Shown: positions 7,172-16,265, numbered from the stretch's first letter. The stretch: DNA of 38,331 nucleotides from Adlercreutzia agrestimuris (GCF_943193125.1 NZ_CALPCX010000006.1:1-38331), one strand, 5' to 3'. Numbers and translations are program-made. Notes: generated by a model from the sequence alone, not told the origin.

Positions 7172-7414
7172 ATGAAACTCAATGATCTCAAAACTCTCAT
7201 TCAAGCAGTCGGTGATGTGCAGCATGAACTCATGGTTGATGGAGAAGACGTTGCCCCTACCACGTTTGAGGTTGAGATTGGTTCTAATAGAGTTGCTGTG
7301 CGTCACGCACGCAATCTTGATCCTCTTACCATTGACCTTTTAGCGGATAACGATTTCAGGATCTATGTCACGTCAACTGGCGCTGTCATTGAGCGTTTTG
7401 ACCGCACCAAATAG
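7172..7414 (+). CDS. Small unknown protein
   Basis: 80 residues with a ribosome site TTAGGAGTCC. No family recognised. The sequence alternates hydrophobic and polar residues (TFEVEIGSNRVAVRHARN, FRIYVTSTGAVIERF), suggesting a small beta-rich cytoplasmic domain after an N-terminal helix. It lies 110 bp beyond structured leader copy 2 and upstream of repeat array 2, so it may belong with the leader-driven accessory genes. Confidence 0.6.
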   Translation: MKLNDLKTLIQAVGDVQHELMVDGEDVAPTTFEVEIGSNRVAVRHARNLDPLTIDLLADNDFRIYVTSTGAVIERFDRTK

Positions 7415-7455
7415 CAAAAGTTAGGTTTCACTCTATACTTTTTCAACTTTGTTGT

Positions 7456-7495
7456 TATACTTCTATACGTAATTACGTATTTACGTAATTACATA
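7456..7495. promoter_or_regulatory. 8-bp tandem repeat array 2 (upstream of the mIHF-ssb operon)
   Basis: Five consecutive 8-mers; those at 7464-7471, 7472-7479 and 7480-7487 all carry TACGTA, making this the best-conserved array. It ends 40 bp before the mIHF start. Likely target of the RHH protein at 290-520. Confidence 0.78.
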
Positions 7496-7535
7496 AAGCT
7501 ATACAGAATAGTTGAGCATATGAGACGGAGGAAAC

Positions 7536-7862
7536 ATGGTGACTAAAGATACAACTATTCCAAAACTCACCTATCAGCAGCGCAGATCAAACCTTGACAA
7601 GGCTAACAAAGTTCGCCGGGAACGCATGCGCATTCGCAAAGATCTAGCATGTGGAAACCTAAACGCCGAAGAGGTGATCCTTAGATCCATTGAGGGCGGT
7701 AGGATCTGTTCTGGTATGCGTGTTAAACAACTGATCAATGCTTTACCTGGCTATGGACTCAAGCAAACTCAACTTGTCATGGAAACAGTTGGTATTGCTG
7801 ACAATCGGCGCATTGGCGGTCTTGGTGATCGACAAATCGAATTATTACTAAACATTTTATAA
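7536..7862 (+). CDS. Actinobacterial-type integration host factor (mIHF)
   Basis: 108 residues, with GGAGGAAAC before the ATG. The helical N-terminus (QQRRSNLDKANKVRRERMR) and the helix-two-turns-helix part (GMRVKQLINALPGYGLKQTQ, then VGIADNRRIGGLGDRQIE) match the mIHF family known from mycobacteria and streptomycetes, in which it compacts and bends DNA and aids phage integration. The family is typical of Actinobacteria and is the strongest host clue here. On a mobile element it may help the tyrosine integrase or shape oriT or oriV DNA. It is followed 10 bp later by a full SSB gene and is probably controlled by array 2. Confidence 0.85.
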   Translation: MVTKDTTIPKLTYQQRRSNLDKANKVRRERMRIRKDLACGNLNAEEVILRSIEGGRICSGMRVKQLINALPGYGLKQTQLVMETVGIADNRRIGGLGDRQIELLLNIL

Positions 7863-7872
7863 GGAGTTAATT

Positions 7873-8283
7873 ATGGCACTTAATACTTGCGCTTTATCTG
7901 GTTATCTTGGATCCGACGCGGAGTTGATCTCTACCGCAAGCGGGTATCACGTTCTTTCTTTTTCTATCTGCGTAGACATGTGGCAAAAAGGCAAAGATGG
8001 CAATGGTGAACTTGTCCCGAACTGGTTTGATTGCGTTTTGTTTGGCAAATATGGTGAGCGGATTGCACCACGTCTTTTGAAAGGTACTAAAGTTTCACTC
8101 GTGGGTTGTTTGCGTCAAGATAAATGGGTGAAAGACAATACTACCCATTCGCGTGTTAAGGTTGTTGTTGATAGCATTGAACTTTTAAGCAGTAATAATC
8201 CTGGCGCTCAAGAACCCGAACAAGATTCAGCGAGTTACTACAGCGACTCTATCAGTCTTTATGACGAAGACATACCGTTTTAG
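7873..8283 (+). CDS. ssb: Single-stranded DNA-binding protein
   Basis: 136 residues with TAAGGAG upstream. OB-fold signatures are clear: CALSGYLGSDAELISTASG, NWFDCVLFGKYGERIAP and KVSLVGCLRQDKW. A flexible linker follows and the protein ends DEDIPF, the canonical acidic tip that docks exonucleases, PriA, the clamp loader and others. It should coat single-stranded DNA during transfer and replication. It is co-transcribed with mIHF and a 64-residue unknown gene. Confidence 0.93.
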   Translation: MALNTCALSGYLGSDAELISTASGYHVLSFSICVDMWQKGKDGNGELVPNWFDCVLFGKYGERIAPRLLKGTKVSLVGCLRQDKWVKDNTTHSRVKVVVDSIELLSSNNPGAQEPEQDSASYYSDSISLYDEDIPF

Positions 8284-8296
8284 GTGGTGTCTTGCT

Positions 8297-8491
8297 ATGG
8301 ATAAAATCTTTTTCAAAAACAGCGAAGGTATGGACGTTTCTATTCAGGTTCGCGCTGACGGATCTGTGGTGGTTCGCGCTGGTAGCGGCAAATGTAGCCA
8401 CCGAAAAAGGTACAAAAGTTTCAATGGGGCTATGCGTGCTATAGGCTATATGCTTGAAAAACGCTCTTGCCCGCTGCTTGAGACACTTTAG
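8297..8491 (+). CDS. Small unknown protein after ssb
   Basis: 64 residues from the ATG at 8297, 13 bp after the ssb stop, with GGTGG upstream. It is basic (KCSHRKRYKSF) with two short strand-like stretches (VSIQVRADGSVVVRAG). Not recognised. The position suggests a nucleic-acid-linked role in the mIHF-ssb operon. Confidence 0.6.
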   Translation: MDKIFFKNSEGMDVSIQVRADGSVVVRAGSGKCSHRKRYKSFNGAMRAIGYMLEKRSCPLLETL

Positions 8492-8583
8492 GCGCATAAC
8501 TCTTGCGAACGCGTATTGAAATATTATTTGGTTTGTATTAAATACTTTATTGGGGTCTAGCATATTAGGTTAGAGAGGGCATT

Positions 8584-9816
8584 ATGAAAAAACTTAACTC
8601 ACTTACAAACAAGATAGCTACAGTGGCACTTGCCGGTGCTATCGCTCTTAGCAGTGCTGGTGTTATTGCTGCTACTGCTGCCGTAACAGATCCACAACCT
8701 GCACATGCTGCAAATGCAGGATGGCAAAAATCCGGGAACCGATGGTGGTATCAATATAGCAATAAAAGCTATGCTACCGGATGGGAAAAGATCGGTAATG
8801 CTTGGTATTACTTCTACAATGATGGCTGGATGGCAGCTAACGGATGGCAAAAAGTAGGTGGTAATTGGTTTTGGCTTGAGTCTTCTGGTGCCATGCGCGA
8901 GTCTTCTTGGGTGCAAGTAAACGGCACCTGGTATTACCTAAAGGCTGGTGGCTATATGGCTACTGATTGGCAAAAGATTGGTGGTAAGTGGTATTACCTC
9001 AACCCCTCAAATGGTGCTATGCGCTCGAATGGCTGGCTTAAAGTTGGATCCGATTGGTTCTGGCTTGAGTCCTCTGGTGCTGCTCGTGAGTCTTCTTGGG
9101 TGCAAGTAAACGGCACCTGGTATTACCTAAAGGCTGGTGGCTATATGGCTACTGGTTGGCAAAAGATTGGTGGTAAGTGGTATTACCTCAACCCCTCAAA
9201 TGGTGCTATGGCTACAAGCAAATGGGTCGGAAACTACTATGTTGACCGTAATGGCGTTATGGCTACTAATGCTTGGGTTGGCAATTACTACGTCAATGAA
9301 AGCGGTGTTTGGGTTCCAAACGCCAAACCCAACGGTTCCACATCGAACGGTTCTACATCTAACACAACAAACAAAACTAAGGTTTGGGTTGTTGACAAAG
9401 CTGCCTACGACGAACCGTTAATTATGAATTATCAATTCACAAAATGTAGCGGCACCTACAACGGTGTGAGAAATGGTTGTCCTCAATTTTTTGGCATATC
9501 TCCCCAAATGGCTGAAAAGGAACTCGCGAACAAAGTATATGCTCCTAGCGAATTGCAAAAAGCATATGATTATGCCAACCAAACCGTTGAGCGACTTCGC
9601 AAAAGCTTTACCTATACCGCTCATGATGGTGTGACCTACACAGATCCTATACGTGCTATCGACCACCAAATGACCGACCATTCTGACGATAATATTTATT
9701 ATGACGAAGATGGCTGGATTCAAACGGACAACCACGGGTGTAGTAACAGCAAGTCTTATTCTATTCAAATCGGCGTTATCCACTATCCCGAAGAAGGACA
9801 CTGGGAATATCGTTAG
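8584..9816 (+). CDS. Secreted cell-wall-binding repeat protein with Cys/His-rich C-terminal domain
   Basis: 410 residues. A signal peptide (KKLNSLTNKIATVALAGAI, then a hydrophobic run) is cleaved near AHA-AN (about 43). Residues about 45-250 are about ten ~20-residue aromatic repeats of the choline/glucan-binding type (GWQK.G..WYY, GWFWLESSGAMRESS), which hold proteins to the wall or teichoic acids. A Ser/Thr/Asn linker (SNGSTSNTTN) leads to a C-terminal domain of about 140 residues starting KVWVVDKAAYDEP and containing Cys and His in spaced pairs (KCSGTYNGVRNGC, DHQMTDH, NHGC, EEGHWEYR), compatible with metal binding. No enzyme motif seen. It stands alone between its own 5' region and a bidirectional terminator. 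Confidence 0.8.
   Translation: MKKLNSLTNKIATVALAGAIALSSAGVIAATAAVTDPQPAHAANAGWQKSGNRWWYQYSNKSYATGWEKIGNAWYYFYNDGWMAANGWQKVGGNWFWLESSGAMRESSWVQVNGTWYYLKAGGYMATDWQKIGGKWYYLNPSNGAMRSNGWLKVGSDWFWLESSGAARESSWVQVNGTWYYLKAGGYMATGWQKIGGKWYYLNPSNGAMATSKWVGNYYVDRNGVMATNAWVGNYYVNESGVWVPNAKPNGSTSNGSTSNTTNKTKVWVVDKAAYDEPLIMNYQFTKCSGTYNGVRNGCPQFFGISPQMAEKELANKVYAPSELQKAYDYANQTVERLRKSFTYTAHDGVTYTDPIRAIDHQMTDHSDDNIYYDEDGWIQTDNHGCSNSKSYSIQIGVIHYPEEGHWEYR
8900..9215 (+). repeat. Near-identical 189-bp repeat inside the wall-binding gene
   Basis: A stretch starting GTCTTCTTGGGTGCAAG at about 8901 recurs at 9090, an offset of 189 bp (63 codons, three ~21-residue motifs), with over 100 nearly identical bases. Such recent in-frame duplication allows the repeat number to change by recombination. 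Confidence 0.75.
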
Positions 9817-9832
9817 ACCTATAGTTGCCCTC

Positions 9833-9878
9833 TAAAAACCAACAACCCCGGACGAACTATTCATCCGGGGTTGTTTTT
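9833..9878. terminator. Bidirectional terminator between the converging surface genes
   Basis: AACAACCCCGGA/TCCGGGGTTGTT, 12 bp perfect arms, with an A-run on the left and a T-run on the right. It serves the wall-binding gene (plus) and the adhesin operon (minus). Confidence 0.9.
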
Positions 9879-9965
9879 ATGGGGTTTCTATTAACCCGCC
9901 CTTAAAACCCTACCTTAGAAGCGATTCTGTTGAGCCGTCTAGCTGGGGTTTTATATTTGCGCTTA

Positions 9966-12900
9966 TTAGCGCATGTTTTTGTCCTTTTGCTCTGTCTTGT
10001 TGCCAGTTTTGCCGCTTTTACGCGAAGCGTAAAGCGAGACTCCACCAGCAACGCCAACAGCAAAAACAACGATGGTTATAACTGCCGCCAAAAGCGCGTC
10101 ACCCGTTTGCACAAGCGGTGTCTCGCTTGTGGTTACCGGAGGTTCAGGAGCGGGAGGTGCAGGTGTCTCTACCGTTACTGTTTGACCTTCATCGTTAATG
10201 TCGGTGTGAACCGCAACTTCGTGGCCATCGCGCTCAAGCGTTTCAAAAGCTCCAACATCGGGCTGCGGTGTTGTAGGTTGCGCATCTTCAGGGCGCGGGC
10301 TTTCTGGCTGAGGGTTTTCGGGCTGCGGTGTTGTAGGTTGCGCATCTTCAGGGCGCGGGCTTTCTGGCTGAGGATTTTCGGGCTGTGGTTGGGGTTGTTC
10401 AACTTGCGCCGGATTATCGGGTATCTCTTCCCATTGCGCCACTAATTCAACTTCAGCAAGATCGGTTGAAGCGAGATTGCTCACTAAAGCCTCGTCTTCA
10501 TAAAGTTCGCCTTGCTCGTCAAGCCAGCCTTTAAATGTGTGTTGTGGCTTAGTAAATGTGCAGGGATCAAGAGAGGCGGTTTCGTCAAAAGACAATGCTT
10601 GGCTTGGCATATCGCCAACACCTCCGTTGCTATCGAAGGTGACGTAATAGACAATGGGTCTCCACAATGCATTGATGGTTGTGTCGGCAAAGAGTTTCTC
10701 AAGCGGCACATCCCAAGATTCAAAGAGGTATCCATCTCTTACAGGCGGTGTGGGGTCGCAAGGTATAGAACCTTGCGGGATTTTTGTGCTCGACAAAAGC
10801 GTATTGAGACCATCGGTAAATTCAACCGAAATGAGTATTGGCTCAAATATAGCTACAATCTCATGGTCGGCTGTTATGTTGGTAAAAGTGTATTGCTTGA
10901 GGCGACCACATGATTCGCCATCAACTACAACATCTGCAACTTCATAGTATTCATCAGGTGTTATGTGATATGTTTTGCTATTTTTCCAACCGACAAGAGT
11001 TGATCCTTCATCGCTTATGGATCCGCAGCCTTGCGTGCGTGCAAAAATGTTATGAGATTCGAACTGATCAAAAACCACGGTTCCGCATGCGGTACCAGCC
11101 CACAAAAAGCGAGATCCGGTGGGGTTGAGGGCTACGACAAATCCGGAGTCAAAAGAAGACTGGAGATCTTCTTGTGTGGGTTGAAAGAGTGCTCGCGATT
11201 CGTCTATAGACAAAAAACATGCCTCGTTTATATAGATATCTGGCTCATATCCCTGTAGCAATTGTATTGATTCGCAATATTTCCCTTGGTAATTTGGAGT
11301 TGTGTCGCTTACGCGGTCAGGAAGGTCAAGGTCTCTCACGCCCATCAAAAAGTGCCCAGATGCTGGTGTGGTGGTTCCTGTCTTATAAACGTTGAGTGAA
11401 AGCGTTTTGGAGTTGCCACACAAACCGGTATTGGTGATGGCTTGAGCTTCTAGGATGCCAAAACCCTCCACTTCGGTGAGTAGCAAAATCACCTCATCGT
11501 TTGCAGTCTTATTGTGAATGGTGATATCAGAAATTGTTATTTCGACATCTACGCGATCTCCCTGAGTGTCTACGCCTACATTTGACCACACAAGCGACGC
11601 ACTTCCAGAAACAAGAGTTTCGATGCCTTTTGTTGGGGTTTCTAGGTAGGCAATCCCTCGATACGTTTGATGAACAGGGTCGCGATCGACGCGCTGGCTG
11701 ACTATGCCTAACTTTGCGGGATTAGTAGTGGAAAACTCTGCCTTCGAGATATCGAAAACCCGCCTGCTATCTAGTATGATCCCTTGCGCTTCAGCATCAA
11801 AGACACTCCCTTTATGAATTTGTATGGGAACATCATCGGCGAAGGCGGGGTCGGGATTGGTTATGGGCAATCCGCATGCGGTGGCTACACCGAGCGTTAG
11901 TGCAAGTACAAAGATGGACGCTGATGTGCGGTGGTTTTTTATGCGAACGAGCACAAGGACTGCAATGGCTAAGCCGGCAATGCTTAAGAGCGCAACAGCT
12001 CCGAGCGCTAAGGTATCACCAGTTTTTACAAGGGGAGTTTTGGGCGAATCTTGGTCTGGCGTGTCGGGGCTATCTGGTGTTGGCGTCTTGGGTACTTGAG
12101 GGGTTGGCGTTGTAGGTGGTTCGTTTTGAGGCGGAGCTATAAGAGCTACGGTTTGGTTTTCATCGTTAATGTCGGTGTGAACCGCAACCTCGCGTCCATC
12201 GCGCTCAAGCGTTTCAAAAGCTACAACATCGGTTTGCTCGTCAACCAAGCTGCCATCAAAGACAAAAGTTACATCCACAGATCCTGTTGCCTGTTCTGGT
12301 GTAAAGGTGGTAGTTGCCACTACCGTATTGCCCTGTGCGTCTGCAAACGGCTCACCCATTGCCTTGTCCATGAGCGTTCCAGTTAAGGTGTACTCTTTGC
12401 CAGGTACCAGGTTGGTATAAGCTACGGTGTCAACCAAAACAATGTCATGTTCAGCAGATACGTTCTTATCAGCGTCTACACCATCAACCAAAGTGGTTCC
12501 GATTTCAGGAACGTCCAAGGTGACTGTTTGACCTTCATCGTTAATGTCAGTGTGTACTGCCACTTCGTGACCGTCACGCTCCAAGGTTTCAAAAGCTACC
12601 ACGTCGGTTTGCTCATCAACCAAACTGCCGTCAAAGACAAAAGTTACATCCACAGATCCTGTTGCCTGTTCTGGTGTAAAGGTGGTAGTTGCCACTACCG
12701 TATTGCCCTGTGCGTCTGCAAACGGCTCACCCGTTGCCTTGTCCATGAGCGTTCCAGTTAAGGTGTACTCTTTGCCAGGTACCAGGTTGGTATAAGCTAC
12801 GGTGTCAACCAAAACAATGCCATGTTCAGCAGATACGTTCTTATCAGCGTCTACACCATCAACCAAAGTGGTTCCGATTTCAGGAACGTCCAAGGTGACT

Positions 12901-15900
12901 GTTTGATCCTCATCGTTAATGTCAGTGTGTACTGCCACTTCGTGACCGTCACGCTCCAAGGTTTCAAAAGCTACCACGTCGGTTTGCTCATCAACCAAAC
13001 TGCCGTCAAAGACAAAAGTCACGTCCACAGATCCTGTTGCCTGTTCAGGTGTGAAGGTGGTAGTTGCCACTACCGCGTTGCCGAGTGCGTCTACAAACGG
13101 CTCACCTGTTGCCTTGTTCATGAGGGTTCCAGTTAAGGTGTACTCTTTGCCAGGGACAAGGTTTGTGTAGGTTACGGTGTCAACCAAAACAATGTCATGT
13201 TCAGCAGAAGCGTTCTTATCAGCGTCTACACCATCAACCAAAGTGGTTCCGATTTCAGGCGTGAGCACTCGTAGAGTTTGTGTCGAGTCCGCAATATCTG
13301 CATGATCAGCTACCACGCGACCATCCAGGTAGAGATACTCATAAACAACTACACGGCTTCCTGCATATTCACTTAGATCTGCCACCAAGTTCATCTCTAA
13401 CGAAGAATGACTATATGTTGGAGTGAACTCTTGTGAAACTCGACTGCCCTCAATTTCTACACCGGTTGCCTTGTCTACCAGACATGCTTCCATGGTGTAG
13501 GTTTTACCAACTTCAACGTTGCCGTAAGACACAACGTCAACAATAGCTGTTTCTGCATCAGCATAAACCGCTTTGTCTTCATCTGTCGCATCAAACGCTT
13601 GTGTTGCTAGGTATGGTTTAACTGGCTCTTTATCATCAAGTGTGCCTAAGTCAACCTTGTAATTGTCTCGCTTGATGGTGATATTGGGTACTGTGATTAG
13701 AATTAAGCCTTCGTTTGCGCTGCAAGGTAGTTCCTCTAACGTATAAACATCATACGGCAAGGCTCCAAGAGCATTGTTTGCTTGAGTCTTGTTACCCTTA
13801 TCATCTACGCCAAACCAAATACCTGCTTCGTTGTCATAGCTTGACTCGTCTGCATTGTCGTTAGCATTGGTGTTTTGCGTATGGGGGTTCCAGTTAGCTG
13901 CGGTAGAAGCATAGCCATTTTCGTCTGTGACAAGAATATGGCTCTCACCCGTGGTTTGACTCGTCAGCTTAAACGGTACATTCGCCAAACGTGCCATTGT
14001 ATGCTCATTGACCTTGACAAATTCAAGATCACCGCGCTTGACCTGGTTTGCAATAGCTTGTCCACCCGTTGCATTTACTACCATACCATCTTGTGTGATT
14101 GAAAACTCATGCGGGGTAACATCGCTTTCGATATAACCGTCGCCAGCCTGCACTTCGGTTAGGGTGTAGCGTCCATAAGGAAGTGCTCGACTGTCGGTTT
14201 TTGCAATGCCGTTTTTGCTGACGATAGTCGCCACTACTTCACCCTTTTGGTAGGTTTTATTGCCTACAACCACAGGGTTATTTGAAGCGTTCTTGACTTC
14301 AAACTGCGTTCCATCCAAAAGAGCAGATCCAAGAGGTGAAACATCGCCCGTTTCTTTGTCATGTTTGGTCACCATAACACCACCACGGACAACATCGTTT
14401 GTTGCACGCACAGTATAAACCTTGCCGTTTTCGCGGACTGACACTTTAATATCATCTGCTGTATTGAGCATGGAGTTGTTTGTTGATACTTCGCGCACAA
14501 TATAATCACCGTAAGGGAGCGCATTGTTAGATGTTGCAGCATATCCGTTGGCGTTGGTGGTAAGTGTAAGTACGCGCTGTCCACGTGCAATGTCCTTGCC
14601 GCCTACATGCACAGTGCTTTTATTGTCGTTGATTATCTCAAAAACAATACCTGCAAAACTTGCGTCACCTTGTGGTGTCATGCCTGTTTTGCTGTCGATT
14701 TTTTGAATCGCAATGCCACCAGACACTACAACTTCACGAATATCTGCGTCTATAAGAGCGTTTCCAACATGCACTTGATCAATAATTCCCTGTTCGGTAA
14801 CTTGTCGCGCATATACTGGTTGGTCTCCAAGCAGATAGCCTTGTGGCGCTTTGGTTTCCTGCACGGTTACTGTTCCTATTGGTATTGATGGAAAACCATT
14901 TGCGTCGTAATATAAAGCATTTCCAGAAACCTTGGAATCTTCGCTCAACTTCGCTCTTCCGCTGTCATCTGTTTTGAACACCCACGTACGTTCTGGCGAA
15001 ACACTGTTTGTCCAGGATAGGTTGGTTTCTGAATACAGTCCCTTGTAATACTTAACGGTAAACTGTGCACCTGCCAAACTGGCATTGCCTTGTGGGACTG
15101 GCTTTCCTGTTTCAGAGTCAACTTTTTGCACGAACATATCAAGTGGGTCAAGCATTGTAGGGTCAGTAAACGTTACTGACGTTTGTGCGCTTTCGCCTGC
15201 TTTTACTTCAACCGACTTAATCTCGTTGCTAAGCTCATGTCCTTTAGGTGCTGCCACCTCGCGCACCCAATAAGTTCCAGGGGTAAGCCAACAACTCTCT
15301 GCATATGACCACTCGTCATTGTCCCAATCAGGATGTGCTTTGGTGGTCATAGTCGAGATTCGATTAGTGTCGTTTTGTGCGTCTGAAAGGCTTGCATAAA
15401 TGCCGAATTGAGCGCCATTCAAAGAGTAGCAAGAATTATCTTTGACTACATCTTTATCCGATGGCTGCTTCCAAAGCTTAAACCATCCACGGTTTTCAAA
15501 CTTGAACACATGAAAAGTATTCGCGTCTGATTTGGAATAAATATCAGATATGCGGTTAGTTCCGCTGGTGGTTGATCCTTTGTCATAGATTGAATGCCAA
15601 AAAGCATTTTCCGAAGAATTGTTACCCCAGAAAATACCTACATGGTCTTCGCTTCCTGAAGCTGACTCCATTTGTACAATGTCGCCTTTTTCCAGATAGC
15701 CACTACCAAGCATCTCTTCTATTGAAGAAAACTGACGTTGCTCGACATTGTAGCTTTCAAACACCTTGCGCATTGACTCACTGTTTGCCCATTTCCAGTC
15801 ATGATAGTAATACCACTGGTTCATAAAATCTGTATTTTCCAGACCCATATCACACCAAACACGCGCGATGAATCCTGCACAGTTTAATCCATAGCCACTT

Positions 15901-16265
15901 ACGCCATTAAAAGGTTCACTTTCGTAAGGATGGTTTCCATTTGACCACCACGGACCTGTCTGGTAGACGGTCGGGTAAGGCCAATCGTATTTATATACCG
16001 TACCCAAATAGCTGTTTTTGTTGGCTTCAAGATAGTTCAAAAAATCATCGCGCGACACACCCAAAAGATCTGATATGGTTTGGGTTTCTTGTGCTTGTGG
16101 ACTTACTTCTGGCTGCGTTGGCGCTGCCGCCGCTGCTGCTACTGGTATCAAACCCATCACAAGGATTGCGCTCATGCCCACACGCGCAAGCTTACTGCGA
16201 TAGAGTTTTTCTTTTACACGGTTAAGCAGCTTTTTTGCTTTTGTTTGTGCTTGCAGTGCTTCCAT
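9966..16265 (-). CDS. Giant sortase-anchored adhesin with two sortase signals
   Basis: 2,099 residues; GGAAGGG precedes the ATG. Order: signal peptide (about 1-48); an NlpC/P60-like domain with candidate Cys129 (YGLNCAGF) and His near 206 (EDHVGIFWG); five CnaB/SpaA-like domains (about 265-880; e.g. IQKIDSKTG, GDYIVREV); four VaFE-like repeats (about 885-1375), the last three nearly identical; a proline linker; and a sortase-type motif LVKTGD near 1412 with membrane helix and basic tail. The frame then continues into a signal-peptide-like helix (SASIFVLALTLGVATACG) and a second ectodomain of about 560 residues with two InlB/Listeria-Bacteroides-type repeats (YVTFDSNGG), proline repeats, and a second LVQTGD signal near 2050. 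It may be a fusion of two wall proteins. No sortase is encoded here, so a host sortase must be used. Confidence 0.85.
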   Translation of the reverse strand: MEALQAQTKAKKLLNRVKEKLYRSKLARVGMSAILVMGLIPVAAAAAAPTQPEVSPQAQETQTISDLLGVSRDDFLNYLEANKNSYLGTVYKYDWPYPTVYQTGPWWSNGNHPYESEPFNGVSGYGLNCAGFIARVWCDMGLENTDFMNQWYYYHDWKWANSESMRKVFESYNVEQRQFSSIEEMLGSGYLEKGDIVQMESASGSEDHVGIFWGNNSSENAFWHSIYDKGSTTSGTNRISDIYSKSDANTFHVFKFENRGWFKLWKQPSDKDVVKDNSCYSLNGAQFGIYASLSDAQNDTNRISTMTTKAHPDWDNDEWSYAESCWLTPGTYWVREVAAPKGHELSNEIKSVEVKAGESAQTSVTFTDPTMLDPLDMFVQKVDSETGKPVPQGNASLAGAQFTVKYYKGLYSETNLSWTNSVSPERTWVFKTDDSGRAKLSEDSKVSGNALYYDANGFPSIPIGTVTVQETKAPQGYLLGDQPVYARQVTEQGIIDQVHVGNALIDADIREVVVSGGIAIQKIDSKTGMTPQGDASFAGIVFEIINDNKSTVHVGGKDIARGQRVLTLTTNANGYAATSNNALPYGDYIVREVSTNNSMLNTADDIKVSVRENGKVYTVRATNDVVRGGVMVTKHDKETGDVSPLGSALLDGTQFEVKNASNNPVVVGNKTYQKGEVVATIVSKNGIAKTDSRALPYGRYTLTEVQAGDGYIESDVTPHEFSITQDGMVVNATGGQAIANQVKRGDLEFVKVNEHTMARLANVPFKLTSQTTGESHILVTDENGYASTAANWNPHTQNTNANDNADESSYDNEAGIWFGVDDKGNKTQANNALGALPYDVYTLEELPCSANEGLILITVPNITIKRDNYKVDLGTLDDKEPVKPYLATQAFDATDEDKAVYADAETAIVDVVSYGNVEVGKTYTMEACLVDKATGVEIEGSRVSQEFTPTYSHSSLEMNLVADLSEYAGSRVVVYEYLYLDGRVVADHADIADSTQTLRVLTPEIGTTLVDGVDADKNASAEHDIVLVDTVTYTNLVPGKEYTLTGTLMNKATGEPFVDALGNAVVATTTFTPEQATGSVDVTFVFDGSLVDEQTDVVAFETLERDGHEVAVHTDINDEDQTVTLDVPEIGTTLVDGVDADKNVSAEHGIVLVDTVAYTNLVPGKEYTLTGTLMDKATGEPFADAQGNTVVATTTFTPEQATGSVDVTFVFDGSLVDEQTDVVAFETLERDGHEVAVHTDINDEGQTVTLDVPEIGTTLVDGVDADKNVSAEHDIVLVDTVAYTNLVPGKEYTLTGTLMDKAMGEPFADAQGNTVVATTTFTPEQATGSVDVTFVFDGSLVDEQTDVVAFETLERDGREVAVHTDINDENQTVALIAPPQNEPPTTPTPQVPKTPTPDSPDTPDQDSPKTPLVKTGDTLALGAVALLSIAGLAIAVLVLVRIKNHRTSASIFVLALTLGVATACGLPITNPDPAFADDVPIQIHKGSVFDAEAQGIILDSRRVFDISKAEFSTTNPAKLGIVSQRVDRDPVHQTYRGIAYLETPTKGIETLVSGSASLVWSNVGVDTQGDRVDVEITISDITIHNKTANDEVILLLTEVEGFGILEAQAITNTGLCGNSKTLSLNVYKTGTTTPASGHFLMGVRDLDLPDRVSDTTPNYQGKYCESIQLLQGYEPDIYINEACFLSIDESRALFQPTQEDLQSSFDSGFVVALNPTGSRFLWAGTACGTVVFDQFESHNIFARTQGCGSISDEGSTLVGWKNSKTYHITPDEYYEVADVVVDGESCGRLKQYTFTNITADHEIVAIFEPILISVEFTDGLNTLLSSTKIPQGSIPCDPTPPVRDGYLFESWDVPLEKLFADTTINALWRPIVYYVTFDSNGGVGDMPSQALSFDETASLDPCTFTKPQHTFKGWLDEQGELYEDEALVSNLASTDLAEVELVAQWEEIPDNPAQVEQPQPQPENPQPESPRPEDAQPTTPQPENPQPESPRPEDAQPTTPQPDVGAFETLERDGHEVAVHTDINDEGQTVTVETPAPPAPEPPVTTSETPLVQTGDALLAAVITIVVFAVGVAGGVSLYASRKSGKTGNKTEQKDKNMR
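10261..10380 (-). repeat. 60-bp tandem repeat, two copies, in the adhesin
   Basis: 10261-10320 and 10321-10380 differ by about one base and encode a 20-residue Pro/Glu-rich unit (PQPENPQPESPRPEDAQPTT). This is a wall-spanning stalk just before the second sortase signal. Confidence 0.9.
12139..13260 (-). repeat. Three near-identical 375-bp repeats (VaFE-like domains) in the adhesin
   Basis: The boundary sequence ACGTCCAAGG occurs at 12511 and 12886, exactly 375 bp apart, and the third unit ends near 13260. Each encodes about 125 residues (EIGTTLVDGVDADKN ... VAFETLERDG). High DNA identity implies recent expansion or gene conversion. A fragment of the same unit recurs at about 10165-10250. Confidence 0.85.

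Noticed and set aside
9930..13140. Several plus-strand frames of 90-170 residues inside the adhesin
   Set aside because: They are antisense to a repetitive gene, repeat with its 375-bp units and have no ribosome sites.
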